DNA from: Gemmatimonadales bacterium
Lineage (GTDB): Bacteria > Gemmatimonadota > Gemmatimonadetes > Gemmatimonadales > GWC2-71-9
NCBI GenBank assembly: GCA_041390145.1
Contig: JAWKQM010000006.1
Location: forward strand, 62,001-126,000
Direction: 5' to 3'
DNA: 64,000 bases
Made by a program: the position numbers and the translations under genes
Notes under the pieces: generated by a model
Database searches by the model: none
What the model was told of the DNA's origin: nothing
What the model saw: the letters and a program-made list of their open reading frames with translations, nothing else
Shown here: positions 19,501 to 27,592 of the stretch, in pieces
How positions within the stretch are numbered: the first letter of the stretch is position 1
Layout: every line of letters starts with the position of its first letter

Positions 19501-22194
19501 ATGGGCAGTCCGGCGCTGCCCGAACGGGACCTCGCGGTCCTGCGGTCGTTCGCCCGCCGCATTGACCCGTCCGATGCCGGGGCGCACAACAATCTGGGTG
19601 TGCTGTACTACCAGAAGGGCCTCATCCCCGAGGCCGTCGCCGAGTTCTCCCGCGCCCTCGAGCTCGATCCCCGCATGCAGGTGGCGCAGGGCAATCTCGA
19701 AATCACCTACCGTGCGAGCGGCTACTACGACAAGCGCGTTGCCGAATTGCGCGAGCGCCTCCGCCGTGAGGCGGGCGATCGCGAGGCCCGGTGGGAACTC
19801 GCGCGCGCCTACGCCGCACTGGGGCACACCGACGAAGCCGTGGCGGAGTTCGAGGCGCTGCTCGCCTGGCACCCCGACGACATTCCCGCCCTCCTCCAGC
19901 TCGGGCTCGCCGAGAAGGCCCGGGGGCGTGTCGAGGTGGCGGAGGACTGGTTTCGCCAGGCGGCGGAACAGGATCCGGACAGCCCGGTCGCGCTCTTCTA
20001 CTATGGCGAGGCGCTCTACAATCGCGGGCTGAACGAGTCCGCGCTCGAGACGCTCCGGCAGGCAGTCCACCGCAATCCCGACTACGCCGACGCGCACTAC
20101 CTGCTCGCCTTCGTCCTCGGGGACATGGGCCTGCACGATGACGCCCGTGCCTCCACGAAGCGGGCGATCGCGCTCAATCCCACCCTGGGTCGCGCCCAGG
20201 CCAACCTGACCATCGACAGTCCCGAGGATGGGTCGGTGCCGGGTCGACAGTCGCTCGCCGATTCGATGCGGCCGGCGCTCGCCGAAGGCGGGACGCTGGC
20301 GCACTTCAATCTCGGCCTCGCCTTTCGGCAGAAGGGCTACTACCCGGAAGCGTTGCGTGAGTACCGGATGGCGCTCGATCACGGCGAGGATCGCCGCCTC
20401 ACCCTGCAGGCCATGGCGGAGGTGCACCTCCTCCGGCGGGACCTGACCAGCGCGCTGGAGTTGTACGATGCGCTCGTCGAGGAGCATGCCGACTCGCCCA
20501 AGAGCTGGAACGAACGCGGGGTCTGCCTGCACCAGGCCGGCCGGCGCGACGCCGCTCGCGACTCGTACGAGCGGGCCATCTCGCTCGACGCCGATTACGC
20601 CCTCGCCTGGAACAACCTCGGGGTCCTGCTGGCACACGACCCGGGCACCGGCGAGGCCGAGGCCGCGTTCCGTGCCGCGATGCAGGTGCGCCGCGACCTG
20701 GCGGCGCCGCGCCTGAACCTGGCCCTCCTCCTGTTCCAGTTGCGGCGCTTCCAGCCGGCCCTGGAGACGTATCGCGCCGTACTGGCTGATCATCCCACCA
20801 ACGCCGCCGCGTGGAACGGCATCGGCCTGGTGCTGATGGAACTGCACCGGTACGCCGATGCCAAGAACGCGTTTGCGCGCGCGGTGGACGCCGCGCCGGA
20901 CTACGCCTCCGCCCACTACAACCTGAGCTTTACCCTCAGCCAGCTGGGCGATTTCGACGGCGCGTTGCGCGCGACGAAGCGGGCCCTGGAGCTGGAGCCC
21001 TACTACATCCAGCAGAAGTTCCAGCTCTCCATCGACCTGCAGTACGAAGACCCGCTGATTGCAATCGTCCCCGAAATCAGCGCCGACGTGACCGCGGCCG
21101 ACCTGGGCGATTCGTTCGTCTTCGACGCCACCCTCCTCGAGGGAATCTTCGAGGACCTGGCCCCCGCCGTCCCCGCCGCGCCGGCCCCGCCGGCGGCTGA
21201 GGAGGCCGCGCTCTCCCTGGCCCGCGACTACATCAGCAAGGGGCTCCTGGAACTGGCCTCCGCGGAACTGACCCGCGCCATCGGGCGCGGCGCCTCCCGG
21301 GCGCGCGTCGCGGTGCTGCTGGGTGACATCTTCGGCAAGCGGGGGCTTCACGGCGAGGCGCTCGAGCGATACCGCGAGGCGCGCAGCGCCGATCCCGCAG
21401 ACGTGAACGCCCTGCTCGGTGAGGTGCGGTCGCTCCTGGCCCTCAACCGGCCGGACGAGGCGGTGGCAGGGGCGGAAGGGCTGGCCCAGTTGGCGCCGAA
21501 TCACGTCGAGGCGCTGGTCGCCTGTGCCCGCGTGCGCCTCGCCACCGGGGACCCGGTGCGCGCCCTCGACGCGCTCCGCGAAGCCCAGTCGCGCGCGCCG
21601 GGCCGGGCCGACCTCCTGCAGCTGCAGGCCGGCGTCTCCCGCCGCCTCGGCGAGCGGGAAGCCGCGCTCGACGCGTACCAGGCGGCCCTGCAACTCGACA
21701 GCGGGCTCGTGCAGGTCTGGCTGGAGCTGGGAACACTGGAGGAGGAGCGGGAGAACTGGACCGGCGCCCGGCTCGCCTTCCAGCGCGCGCTCAACCTGCT
21801 GCCGACCTACTCCGAGGCGGCGCGGGCCCTCGCCAAGCTGCTCCGGCGGGTCGACACGCCGAAGACCGCGATGGGTCCGCTCATCACGCTGCTCGGCGCC
21901 GACCCGTGGGACCTCGAGGCGCTGACCCTCCTCGGCGAATTGCTGCTCGAGGACGGCCGCCCGGACAAGGCGATCGAAGCCTTCGAGCGCGTGTTGCGAT
22001 TCGATCCGGATGCCGGCGCGGCGCGGCTCGCCTACGGTGCGGCGCTCGTCCGGGTGCGCCGGTACCGGGAGGCCTCCGATCAGTGGGAGGCGGTGGTGCG
22101 CGCCGACCCGGGCGGGGCGCTCGCCTCGGCCGCCCGAAACCAGCTCCGCTCGACGCGAGACCTGGTGCACATCTTCACCGCCGCGGCGGAGTAG
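19501..22194 (+). CDS. Large tetratricopeptide-repeat protein
   Basis: The 897-residue protein is almost entirely TPR units (repeats of the type NNLGVLYYQKGLIPEAVAEF ending in LDP). They form two blocks divided by an Ala/Pro/Glu-rich linker around residues 545-575. There is no signal peptide or membrane segment, so it is probably cytoplasmic. TPR solenoids bind protein partners. In Myxococcus gliding and Frz systems several regulators are TPR proteins, which makes a scaffold role in this locus plausible. It lies three bases downstream of cheC and is followed by the first PATAN gene. I cannot assign a specific function. Confidence 0.85.
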   Translation: MGSPALPERDLAVLRSFARRIDPSDAGAHNNLGVLYYQKGLIPEAVAEFSRALELDPRMQVAQGNLEITYRASGYYDKRVAELRERLRREAGDREARWELARAYAALGHTDEAVAEFEALLAWHPDDIPALLQLGLAEKARGRVEVAEDWFRQAAEQDPDSPVALFYYGEALYNRGLNESALETLRQAVHRNPDYADAHYLLAFVLGDMGLHDDARASTKRAIALNPTLGRAQANLTIDSPEDGSVPGRQSLADSMRPALAEGGTLAHFNLGLAFRQKGYYPEALREYRMALDHGEDRRLTLQAMAEVHLLRRDLTSALELYDALVEEHADSPKSWNERGVCLHQAGRRDAARDSYERAISLDADYALAWNNLGVLLAHDPGTGEAEAAFRAAMQVRRDLAAPRLNLALLLFQLRRFQPALETYRAVLADHPTNAAAWNGIGLVLMELHRYADAKNAFARAVDAAPDYASAHYNLSFTLSQLGDFDGALRATKRALELEPYYIQQKFQLSIDLQYEDPLIAIVPEISADVTAADLGDSFVFDATLLEGIFEDLAPAVPAAPAPPAAEEAALSLARDYISKGLLELASAELTRAIGRGASRARVAVLLGDIFGKRGLHGEALERYREARSADPADVNALLGEVRSLLALNRPDEAVAGAEGLAQLAPNHVEALVACARVRLATGDPVRALDALREAQSRAPGRADLLQLQAGVSRRLGEREAALDAYQAALQLDSGLVQVWLELGTLEEERENWTGARLAFQRALNLLPTYSEAARALAKLLRRVDTPKTAMGPLITLLGADPWDLEALTLLGELLLEDGRPDKAIEAFERVLRFDPDAGAARLAYGAALVRVRRYREASDQWEAVVRADPGGALASAARNQLRSTRDLVHIFTAAAE

Positions 22195-22197
22195 CCA

Positions 22198-23355
22198 GTG
22201 CCGATCGAAGGACCGCTGAAGGAACTGCAGATCCACGACGTCTTCCAGTTGCTCGACCTGGGACGGAAGACGGGGGTCCTGCGCGTCACCTCGGAACTCC
22301 GACAGAACGCCGGCGTGGTGTATTTCGATGCGGGCGGGGTCATCGCCGCGGAAATCCGCAGCAACCCGCACCAGCTCGGCGCCATGCTGGTCCGGACCGG
22401 CAAGGTGCACGAGGACGATGTGACCCGGGCCGCGGCCATCCAGCGGACCCGCCCCGGGCACCGCTTCGGGGATATCCTGGTCGAAATGGGCGCGCTGCCG
22501 AGGAAGGAACTCGAGCGTCAGATCCGCGCCCAGGTCGAGGAAGTCATTTTCGAGCTGATGAGCTGGTCAGAGGGCTATTTTTCGTTCGAGGACGGCCCCC
22601 TCCCCGATGCGCTGGGGGAGGCGACGATCCGCATTCCGACCGAGTCCCTCCTGATGGAGGCGGCGCGGCGCATCGACGAGTGGTCCCGGATCGAGCCGAA
22701 GGTCCCGCACCTGGGCGTCATCCCGCACTTCACCGGGTCGCCGGACGATGACGGGGGACAACTGGACCTGCTCCCGTTCGAGTGGGAGGTGCTCGCCGGG
22801 ATCGACGGCGTCACCGACGTCCGGTCCATGGCGGCCCAACTGGGGCGGTCCGATTTCGATGTGGCCCGGACCCTCTTCGGCCTGGCATCGGCGGGGGTCA
22901 TCGCCGTCTCCGAGCCGAGCGCCCTCGGCCAGGGTGCCGAGGCCCCGGTGCACGACCTGGCCGTGCTCATCGCGGCAACCGAGGAGGCGCTGCTCCTCGG
23001 GGAGGTTGCGCGTGCCCGGTTCACCGCGGAAGAAGCGGTGCTCGCGTTCCCCGAGGATGCCGCCGCCCATCTGCTGCTCGGCCGCGTGCTGCTCCAGGAG
23101 GTGCGCTACGATGAGGCGGTGCTGCGGCTGAACCAGGCGCTTCACTGCGAGGCTGACATGCCCGCGGCGCTGCGGCTCGTCGGACTCGCCGAAGCGGGCC
23201 GGGCGCAGTTCGGCCCGGCGCTCGAAGCCTGGGCCCGTTGGGAAGCGCTGGAGACTCGGCCCGACAGTGAGCGGGGCCGGGAGGAGACGGTGCGCCGCTG
23301 GCGAGCCGCCGTGACAACCCTCAAGGATGCACTGGGAGGACGCCGTGAGCATTGA
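22198..23355 (+). CDS. PATAN (DUF4388) protein with C-terminal TPR-like region
   Basis: The first part of this 385-residue protein is a PATAN/DUF4388 domain: EGPLKELQIHDVFQLLDLG, then GRKTGVLRV and a VVYFDAGGVIAAEI strand. A helical segment follows (VEEVIFELMSWSEGYFSFEDG), then a winged-helix-like part and a TPR-like C-terminus. PATAN domains are protein-interaction modules; in cyanobacterial PatA- and PixE-type response regulators they control phototaxis and interact with type IV pilus motors. A related protein is encoded at 27592, so two PATAN adaptors flank the MglA module. The GTG start at 22198 is right after the TPR gene. Confidence 0.82.
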   Translation: MPIEGPLKELQIHDVFQLLDLGRKTGVLRVTSELRQNAGVVYFDAGGVIAAEIRSNPHQLGAMLVRTGKVHEDDVTRAAAIQRTRPGHRFGDILVEMGALPRKELERQIRAQVEEVIFELMSWSEGYFSFEDGPLPDALGEATIRIPTESLLMEAARRIDEWSRIEPKVPHLGVIPHFTGSPDDDGGQLDLLPFEWEVLAGIDGVTDVRSMAAQLGRSDFDVARTLFGLASAGVIAVSEPSALGQGAEAPVHDLAVLIAATEEALLLGEVARARFTAEEAVLAFPEDAAAHLLLGRVLLQEVRYDEAVLRLNQALHCEADMPAALRLVGLAEAGRAQFGPALEAWARWEALETRPDSERGREETVRRWRAAVTTLKDALGGRREH

Positions 23356-24193
23356 AGACATTCGCGTCCTGACCGGGCAACTCGCGGCTGATCCCTCGAG
23401 CTTGGTCTTCCTTCCGCTCGGCGAGGCGCTGCGCCGGCGTGGCCAGCTGGATGCCGCGGAAAAGGTCGCCATTTCGGGTCTCACCCGGTATCCGGAGCTG
23501 GCGGACGCCCATGATCTCCTCGCCCGCATCCTCGGCGACCGGGGTGACCTGGAACGGGCCTTCGACGAGTGGGACATCGCCCTTCGCCTCGACGCCGGCC
23601 ATGCAGGCGCCCATAAGGGCATCGGCTTCCTGTATTACGTGGCCGGCGAATTGCCCAAGGCACTGGAGCACCTCGAATTGGCATTGGCCGCCGACCCGGG
23701 CGCCGAAGGGGTCGCCGCGGCGGTGGCCCGGGTGCGCGAGGCACTGGCGTCGCCGAGTACGGGCGCCGCCGGCCCACCGTCCATCACCCCAGCGGAGGAC
23801 GCCGCACCGCCTCCGGAAGCCAGCGCCGCCGAGGTCCGCAAGGCGGTGTTCGAGGGGCTGGAGGGGGCGCAGGATGGCCTGCTGCTCCTCGATGCCCAGG
23901 GGCTGCGGGTCGGCGGCGGACTCTCGTCGCCCGACGGCACGCCGGTCGGCGATGCGGTGGCGGCCCATCTCGCTGGCGTCTTCCGGGACGCCGAGCGCGC
24001 TGCCCGGCTCTCGCTCGGCGCGTGGAGCAGTGTCGCGGCCGAAACGTCGGACGCGAACCTCTTCCTCTGTGCGCCGACGCCAGAGTCGCTCCTCCTGCTC
24101 GTGCGCGACAGCAGCGTGCCCATTGGCCGGCTGGCGCTGCAGGCCGAACGGGCGTCCGAGGCGGCTCGTCGGTGGCTGGAGGGTGCCACATGA
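23345..24193 (+). CDS. TPR protein with C-terminal Roadblock/LC7 domain
   Basis: The 282-residue product combines about four TPR units (residues 15-130) with an Ala/Pro linker and a C-terminal Roadblock/LC7-like domain (GLLLLDAQGLRVGGGL onward). The GTG at 23345 is preferred because GGGAGGA lies just upstream; it overlaps the PATAN gene by 11 bases. LC7 proteins dimerise and, as MglB, act as GTPase-activating proteins for MglA. This is the first of three consecutive genes with an LC7-type fold before mglA. Whether it regulates the GTPase is inference. Confidence 0.8.
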   Translation: MSIEDIRVLTGQLAADPSSLVFLPLGEALRRRGQLDAAEKVAISGLTRYPELADAHDLLARILGDRGDLERAFDEWDIALRLDAGHAGAHKGIGFLYYVAGELPKALEHLELALAADPGAEGVAAAVARVREALASPSTGAAGPPSITPAEDAAPPPEASAAEVRKAVFEGLEGAQDGLLLLDAQGLRVGGGLSSPDGTPVGDAVAAHLAGVFRDAERAARLSLGAWSSVAAETSDANLFLCAPTPESLLLLVRDSSVPIGRLALQAERASEAARRWLEGAT

Positions 24194-24540
24194 ACGTCGA
24201 CATCGTCAGTGCCCTCGAGTCGATCACCCGGGTGCGGGGCGTCCGCGGTGCCATGATCGTCTCGTCCGAGGAAGGACTGGTCGTTGCGGAATCCTCCATG
24301 GAGGGCATCGACGGCGCGGCCGTGGCTGCCCTGACCGCCGGGGTTCTGGCACGACTGACACGTGCCACCGAGGCCGCCGGGCGCACAGCCCCGGCGTTCG
24401 TGCACCTCCGAGCCGAGAGCGGCGGGCTGATGGCAGTCCCCGCCCAGGGAGACCTGTTGGTGGTGGCGGTGACGGACCCCGAGGTGAACGTCGGCCTGGT
24501 CCGGCTGGAGATGCGGCGGGCCGCGGAGAACGTCGCCTGA
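24190..24540 (+). CDS. Roadblock/LC7-domain protein (MglB-like)
   Basis: This 116-residue protein is a single Roadblock/LC7 domain: SALESITRVRGVRGAMIV, then EEGLVVAES, and the C-terminal VNVGLVRLEMRRA strand-helix. It resembles MglB, the GAP of the polarity GTPase MglA, but the family is broad, so I do not assign the symbol. It overlaps its neighbours as ATGA upstream and TGATG downstream, implying coupled translation and possibly complex formation with the next LC7 protein. Confidence 0.85.
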   Translation: MNVDIVSALESITRVRGVRGAMIVSSEEGLVVAESSMEGIDGAAVAALTAGVLARLTRATEAAGRTAPAFVHLRAESGGLMAVPAQGDLLVVAVTDPEVNVGLVRLEMRRAAENVA

Positions 24541-25001
24541 TGCGTGTCATCGAGCCATGGGTGGCCGAGCCGCTGCAGCGCTTCCTCGCCGAGTCGGCCG
24601 CCCGTGTGGTGCTGCTGACGACGTCGTCGGGGCAGGTCGTGGCGCAGCACGGCTTCACCCGCGCGCTCGATGTGATGTCCGCTTCGGCGCTGGGTGCGGC
24701 GATCATGGCGAGCACCGAGGAACTCGGGCGGCTGACCGCCTCGGGTGCCTCCCGGTCGCTCAGTCACCAGGGACCGTCCCGGGGGCTCTTCCTGTCCGGC
24801 TTCGACCTGCCGCAGGGCCGGTGGATCGGGCTGGTGGTGTACGACCACGACAGTTCGCTGGGTTTGGTGCGGCTCTTCTTCGACCGGATGGTGGAGGAAT
24901 TGCGCGCGCTCGCGCCGGTGGAAACGCCCGCGCGCGAGGTGCTCGCCGCGGATTTCGAGAATGAACTCAACGCGAGCCTGCGCTCGCTGTTCGGACGGTA
25001 A
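24540..25001 (+). CDS. Second Roadblock/LC7-like protein
   Basis: The 153-residue product shows a divergent LC7-like pattern: ARVVLLTTSSGQVVAQHGF, a central helix MSASALGAAIMASTEELG, then strands LFLSGFDL and WIGLVVYDHDSSLGLVRLFF. The C-terminal helix ends in ELNASLRSLFGR. It starts at an ATG overlapping the previous stop (TGATG) and lies three bases before mglA. It may heterodimerise with the preceding LC7 protein, an arrangement seen for some split MglB systems. The fold call is from pattern only, so confidence is lower. Confidence 0.75.
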   Translation: MRVIEPWVAEPLQRFLAESAARVVLLTTSSGQVVAQHGFTRALDVMSASALGAAIMASTEELGRLTASGASRSLSHQGPSRGLFLSGFDLPQGRWIGLVVYDHDSSLGLVRLFFDRMVEELRALAPVETPAREVLAADFENELNASLRSLFGR

Positions 25002-25004
25002 CGG

Positions 25005-25607
25005 ATGTCGCTCGTCAATTTCACGACGCGGGAAATCACCTGCAAGATCGTCTACTACGGGCCGGGACGGTCGGGCAAGACGACCAACCTGCAGTACATC
25101 TATGGGCGGGTACCGGAGGGGCGGCGCGGCCGGATGGTGTCCCTCGCGACCCAGTCCGACCGGACCCTCTTCTTCGATTTCCTTCCGATCGACCTCGGCA
25201 GCATCAGCGGGTTCACCACCAGGTTCCAGTTGTACACCGTTCCCGGGCAGGTCTACTACAACGCGACCCGCAAGCTGGTGCTGCAGGGTGCTGACGGCGT
25301 GGTGTTTGTCGGCGACAGCCAGGCGCGGCGGTACGACGACAACGTCGAGAGCCTCCAGAACCTGCAGGAAAACCTCCTGGCGCAGGGCGTGGACATCCGG
25401 CAGTTGCCCGTGGTCTTCCAGTACAACAAGCAGGACCTTCCCCGCGACCTGATCCTCAGCCCCGACGAGCTCGACGACGCCCTCAACTTCCGCGGCGTCC
25501 GCAGCTTCGGGGCCGACTGCCTGCACGGACACGGGGTGTTCGAGACGCTGAAGGGAATCTCCGAGCTGGTGCTCCAGCGCCTGGCGGCGGGGAACACGGC
25601 CGCATGA
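25005..25607 (+). CDS. mglA: MglA-type small Ras-like GTPase
   Basis: MglA proteins set front-rear polarity for gliding and type IV pili in Myxococcus and are activated at one pole by MglB and RomR. The 200-residue protein has G1 GPGRSGKTT (19-27), G3 TVPGQ (78-82) and G4 NKQD (141-144). R53, in SDRTLFFDFL, and Q82 fall at exactly the numbering of the catalytic Arg and Gln of characterised MglA. It lacks a membrane anchor, as expected. It is directly preceded by LC7 genes and followed by the tandem DnaA-like ATPase. Confidence 0.92.
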   Translation: MSLVNFTTREITCKIVYYGPGRSGKTTNLQYIYGRVPEGRRGRMVSLATQSDRTLFFDFLPIDLGSISGFTTRFQLYTVPGQVYYNATRKLVLQGADGVVFVGDSQARRYDDNVESLQNLQENLLAQGVDIRQLPVVFQYNKQDLPRDLILSPDELDDALNFRGVRSFGADCLHGHGVFETLKGISELVLQRLAAGNTAA

Positions 25608-27592
25608 CCACCCAGCTGAGCCCCCAGCTGCGCTTCGACGGCTTCGTCGTGGGCGCCGCGAACCGCCTCGCGGCCACGGCGGCCCGCGCCGTCGCGGAAT
25701 CACCAGGCACCGGCTACAACCCCCTCTTCATCTACGCCCGCCCCGGCCTCGGGAAGACCCACCTCCTGATGGCGATCGGGCACGCAGCCCAGGCCATCAA
25801 CCCCGCGTTGAGCGTGGAGTACGTGACGCTGGACGACTTCGTCGAGGCCTTCCACACGGCGGTCGGCGCGGGGCAGGGCGACGCCTACCGCCGTCGCTTT
25901 GCCGATGCGGACATCCTGCTTCTCGATGACGTGCAGTTCGTCGCGCATCGCCGCGAGACGCAGGCGGAGCTGCTCCGCCTCGTCGACCAGATGCAGGCCA
26001 CCGGCCGGCAGATCGTCCTGACCAGCGACCGTCCCCCCGCGGACATCGAGGCGTTCGACGAGCGGTTGCTCCGTCGGGTGGCGGGCGGGCTGGTGATCGA
26101 TATCGCGGCGCCCGACTATGAGACCCGTGTGGCCATCCTGCGGCGCAAGGCCGAGGAGCGGCAGGTCACCTTCCTGCCTGGCGTCCTCGATGCGGTCGCC
26201 TCGCTGGCGCTGGAGAGCGTGCGGGAACTGATCGGCGCGCTCAATCGGCTCGTGGCGTTCCAGTCGGTCGGCAACGCGCCCCTCGACGCCGAACAGGCGC
26301 GCCTGGTGCTCGGTGTCCGTGCCACGGCCGGGGACATACCCAGCGTCGTGTCGCACGGCGAGGACAGTTCATCCGGCGACGGCGGCGGCGTGGAAACAGC
26401 GGAGGCCATGCAGCCGGCGGACGAGTTTGGCGAATTCCTCAGTGAGGTGGCGGAGACGCTCACCCGGCAGGTCGAGGGGTGGCGGCGCCGCGTCGAGGAA
26501 GCGGTCGCCCGATGGGAGGGGCAGGGGTATCAGACGGGGCGACTCAAGGGCCTCCTCGACCGCGGGGTGGACGGCGATCCCGCCGAGGCGCTGGCGGGCT
26601 TCGTCGCCGATGTGGAGAAGCTTCAGGCATTGCAGGAGGAGGCCGCCGCCCTCGCGGCCGAACTGGGGAGCGACCCCGTCTTCCGGAATCCCGACGCCAT
26701 CGCGGAGGCGGAAGCCTTCCTGCTCAAAGCGCGCGAGGGCGGGGCGCCCCCGCCGGCGCCCGAGCCGGTCTGGGTGTTCGACGACCTGGTGGAATCGGAG
26801 GGCAATCGCGTGGCGCTCCGTTCGGCGCGCGAGGCGGCCGGCCGCCCCGGCGCCGTGTACAACCCGCTGGTCATCGTCGGCGGCGCCGGCGTCGGCAAGA
26901 CGCACCTCCTGCACGCCGTGGGCAACCTGCTGCAGGTTGTGCCCGGCGCGACGGTCGCCTGCCTCAGCGCCCAGGATTTCTCGGAGGAACTGATCGAGGC
27001 GATCGAGCGGGAGCGGATCATGCCGTGGCGCGCGCGCTACCACCGTGTGAGCGCCTTGTTGCTCGATGACGTGCAGTTGCTTGCCAACCGGGAGCGCACC
27101 CAGGAGGAGCTCTACCTCCTTTACAACCACCTGGCGGAGCGGGGAGCCCAGCTCGTCTTCACCGCCTCCACTGTTCCGGCGCAGATCGAAGGGTTCGAGG
27201 AGCGGCTCGCCAGCCGGATGGGCGGGGGGCTGGTCGTGGAGTTGCCGGCACCGGAGCGGGAGGTGCGGCAGGCCGTCGTCGAACGACTGCTCGGCGCCCG
27301 CTACGAGACTGTCGACGCCGAACTGGCGACCTACCTTGCCGGGCGACCAGCGGAGTCGGTCCGGGCGGTCCAGGCGCTGGTGCAGCGGATTGAGGCGGCC
27401 GCCGATGCGCGTCACACCGAGCCCGACGTGGCGTTGGCGCGTGAGGTCCTGGAAGGAGCGGCGCCCCGTGCACCGCGTCCCGCCGCAGGGGTGCGCACCA
27501 GCGGGGTCGGGGCGGGCGGATTTCGGAGTCCCGAGAAGGGGGTCTGGGAGTGGCCCGATCTCGGCGAGCGCCTGATCGAGGAGTGGCGCTGA
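25604..27592 (+). CDS. Tandem DnaA-like AAA+ ATPase without DNA-binding domain
   Basis: The 662-residue protein contains two DnaA domain III-like ATPases. The first (about 10-240) has PGLGKTH at 47-53, LLLDDVQF at 105-112, LTSDRPP, an RLLRRVAGGLV arginine-finger segment and sensor II ESVRELIGALNRL. The second (about 390-610) has GGAGVGKTH at 426-433, ALLLDDVQLL and SVRAVQALVQR. A helical, partly coiled-coil linker (275-375) joins them. DnaA domain IV, which binds DnaA boxes, is absent, and the C-terminus ends in a Trp-rich tail (GVWEWPDLGERLIEEWR). It should not be annotated as the replication initiator. It lies between mglA and a PATAN gene; its function is unknown. Confidence 0.85.
   Translation: MTTQLSPQLRFDGFVVGAANRLAATAARAVAESPGTGYNPLFIYARPGLGKTHLLMAIGHAAQAINPALSVEYVTLDDFVEAFHTAVGAGQGDAYRRRFADADILLLDDVQFVAHRRETQAELLRLVDQMQATGRQIVLTSDRPPADIEAFDERLLRRVAGGLVIDIAAPDYETRVAILRRKAEERQVTFLPGVLDAVASLALESVRELIGALNRLVAFQSVGNAPLDAEQARLVLGVRATAGDIPSVVSHGEDSSSGDGGGVETAEAMQPADEFGEFLSEVAETLTRQVEGWRRRVEEAVARWEGQGYQTGRLKGLLDRGVDGDPAEALAGFVADVEKLQALQEEAAALAAELGSDPVFRNPDAIAEAEAFLLKAREGGAPPPAPEPVWVFDDLVESEGNRVALRSAREAAGRPGAVYNPLVIVGGAGVGKTHLLHAVGNLLQVVPGATVACLSAQDFSEELIEAIERERIMPWRARYHRVSALLLDDVQLLANRERTQEELYLLYNHLAERGAQLVFTASTVPAQIEGFEERLASRMGGGLVVELPAPEREVRQAVVERLLGARYETVDAELATYLAGRPAESVRAVQALVQRIEAAADARHTEPDVALAREVLEGAAPRAPRPAAGVRTSGVGAGGFRSPEKGVWEWPDLGERLIEEWR

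Noticed and set aside
18799..22461. A 1220-residue open frame on the minus strand opposite the large TPR gene
   Set aside because: Composition is Arg/Gly/His/Glu-rich with no domain pattern; it mirrors codon bias of a very GC-rich TPR gene on the other strand.
25604..27592. Annotation of the tandem ATPase as dnaA and a nearby origin
   Set aside because: No domain IV, no DnaA-box cluster seen and no dnaN or gyrB neighbours.
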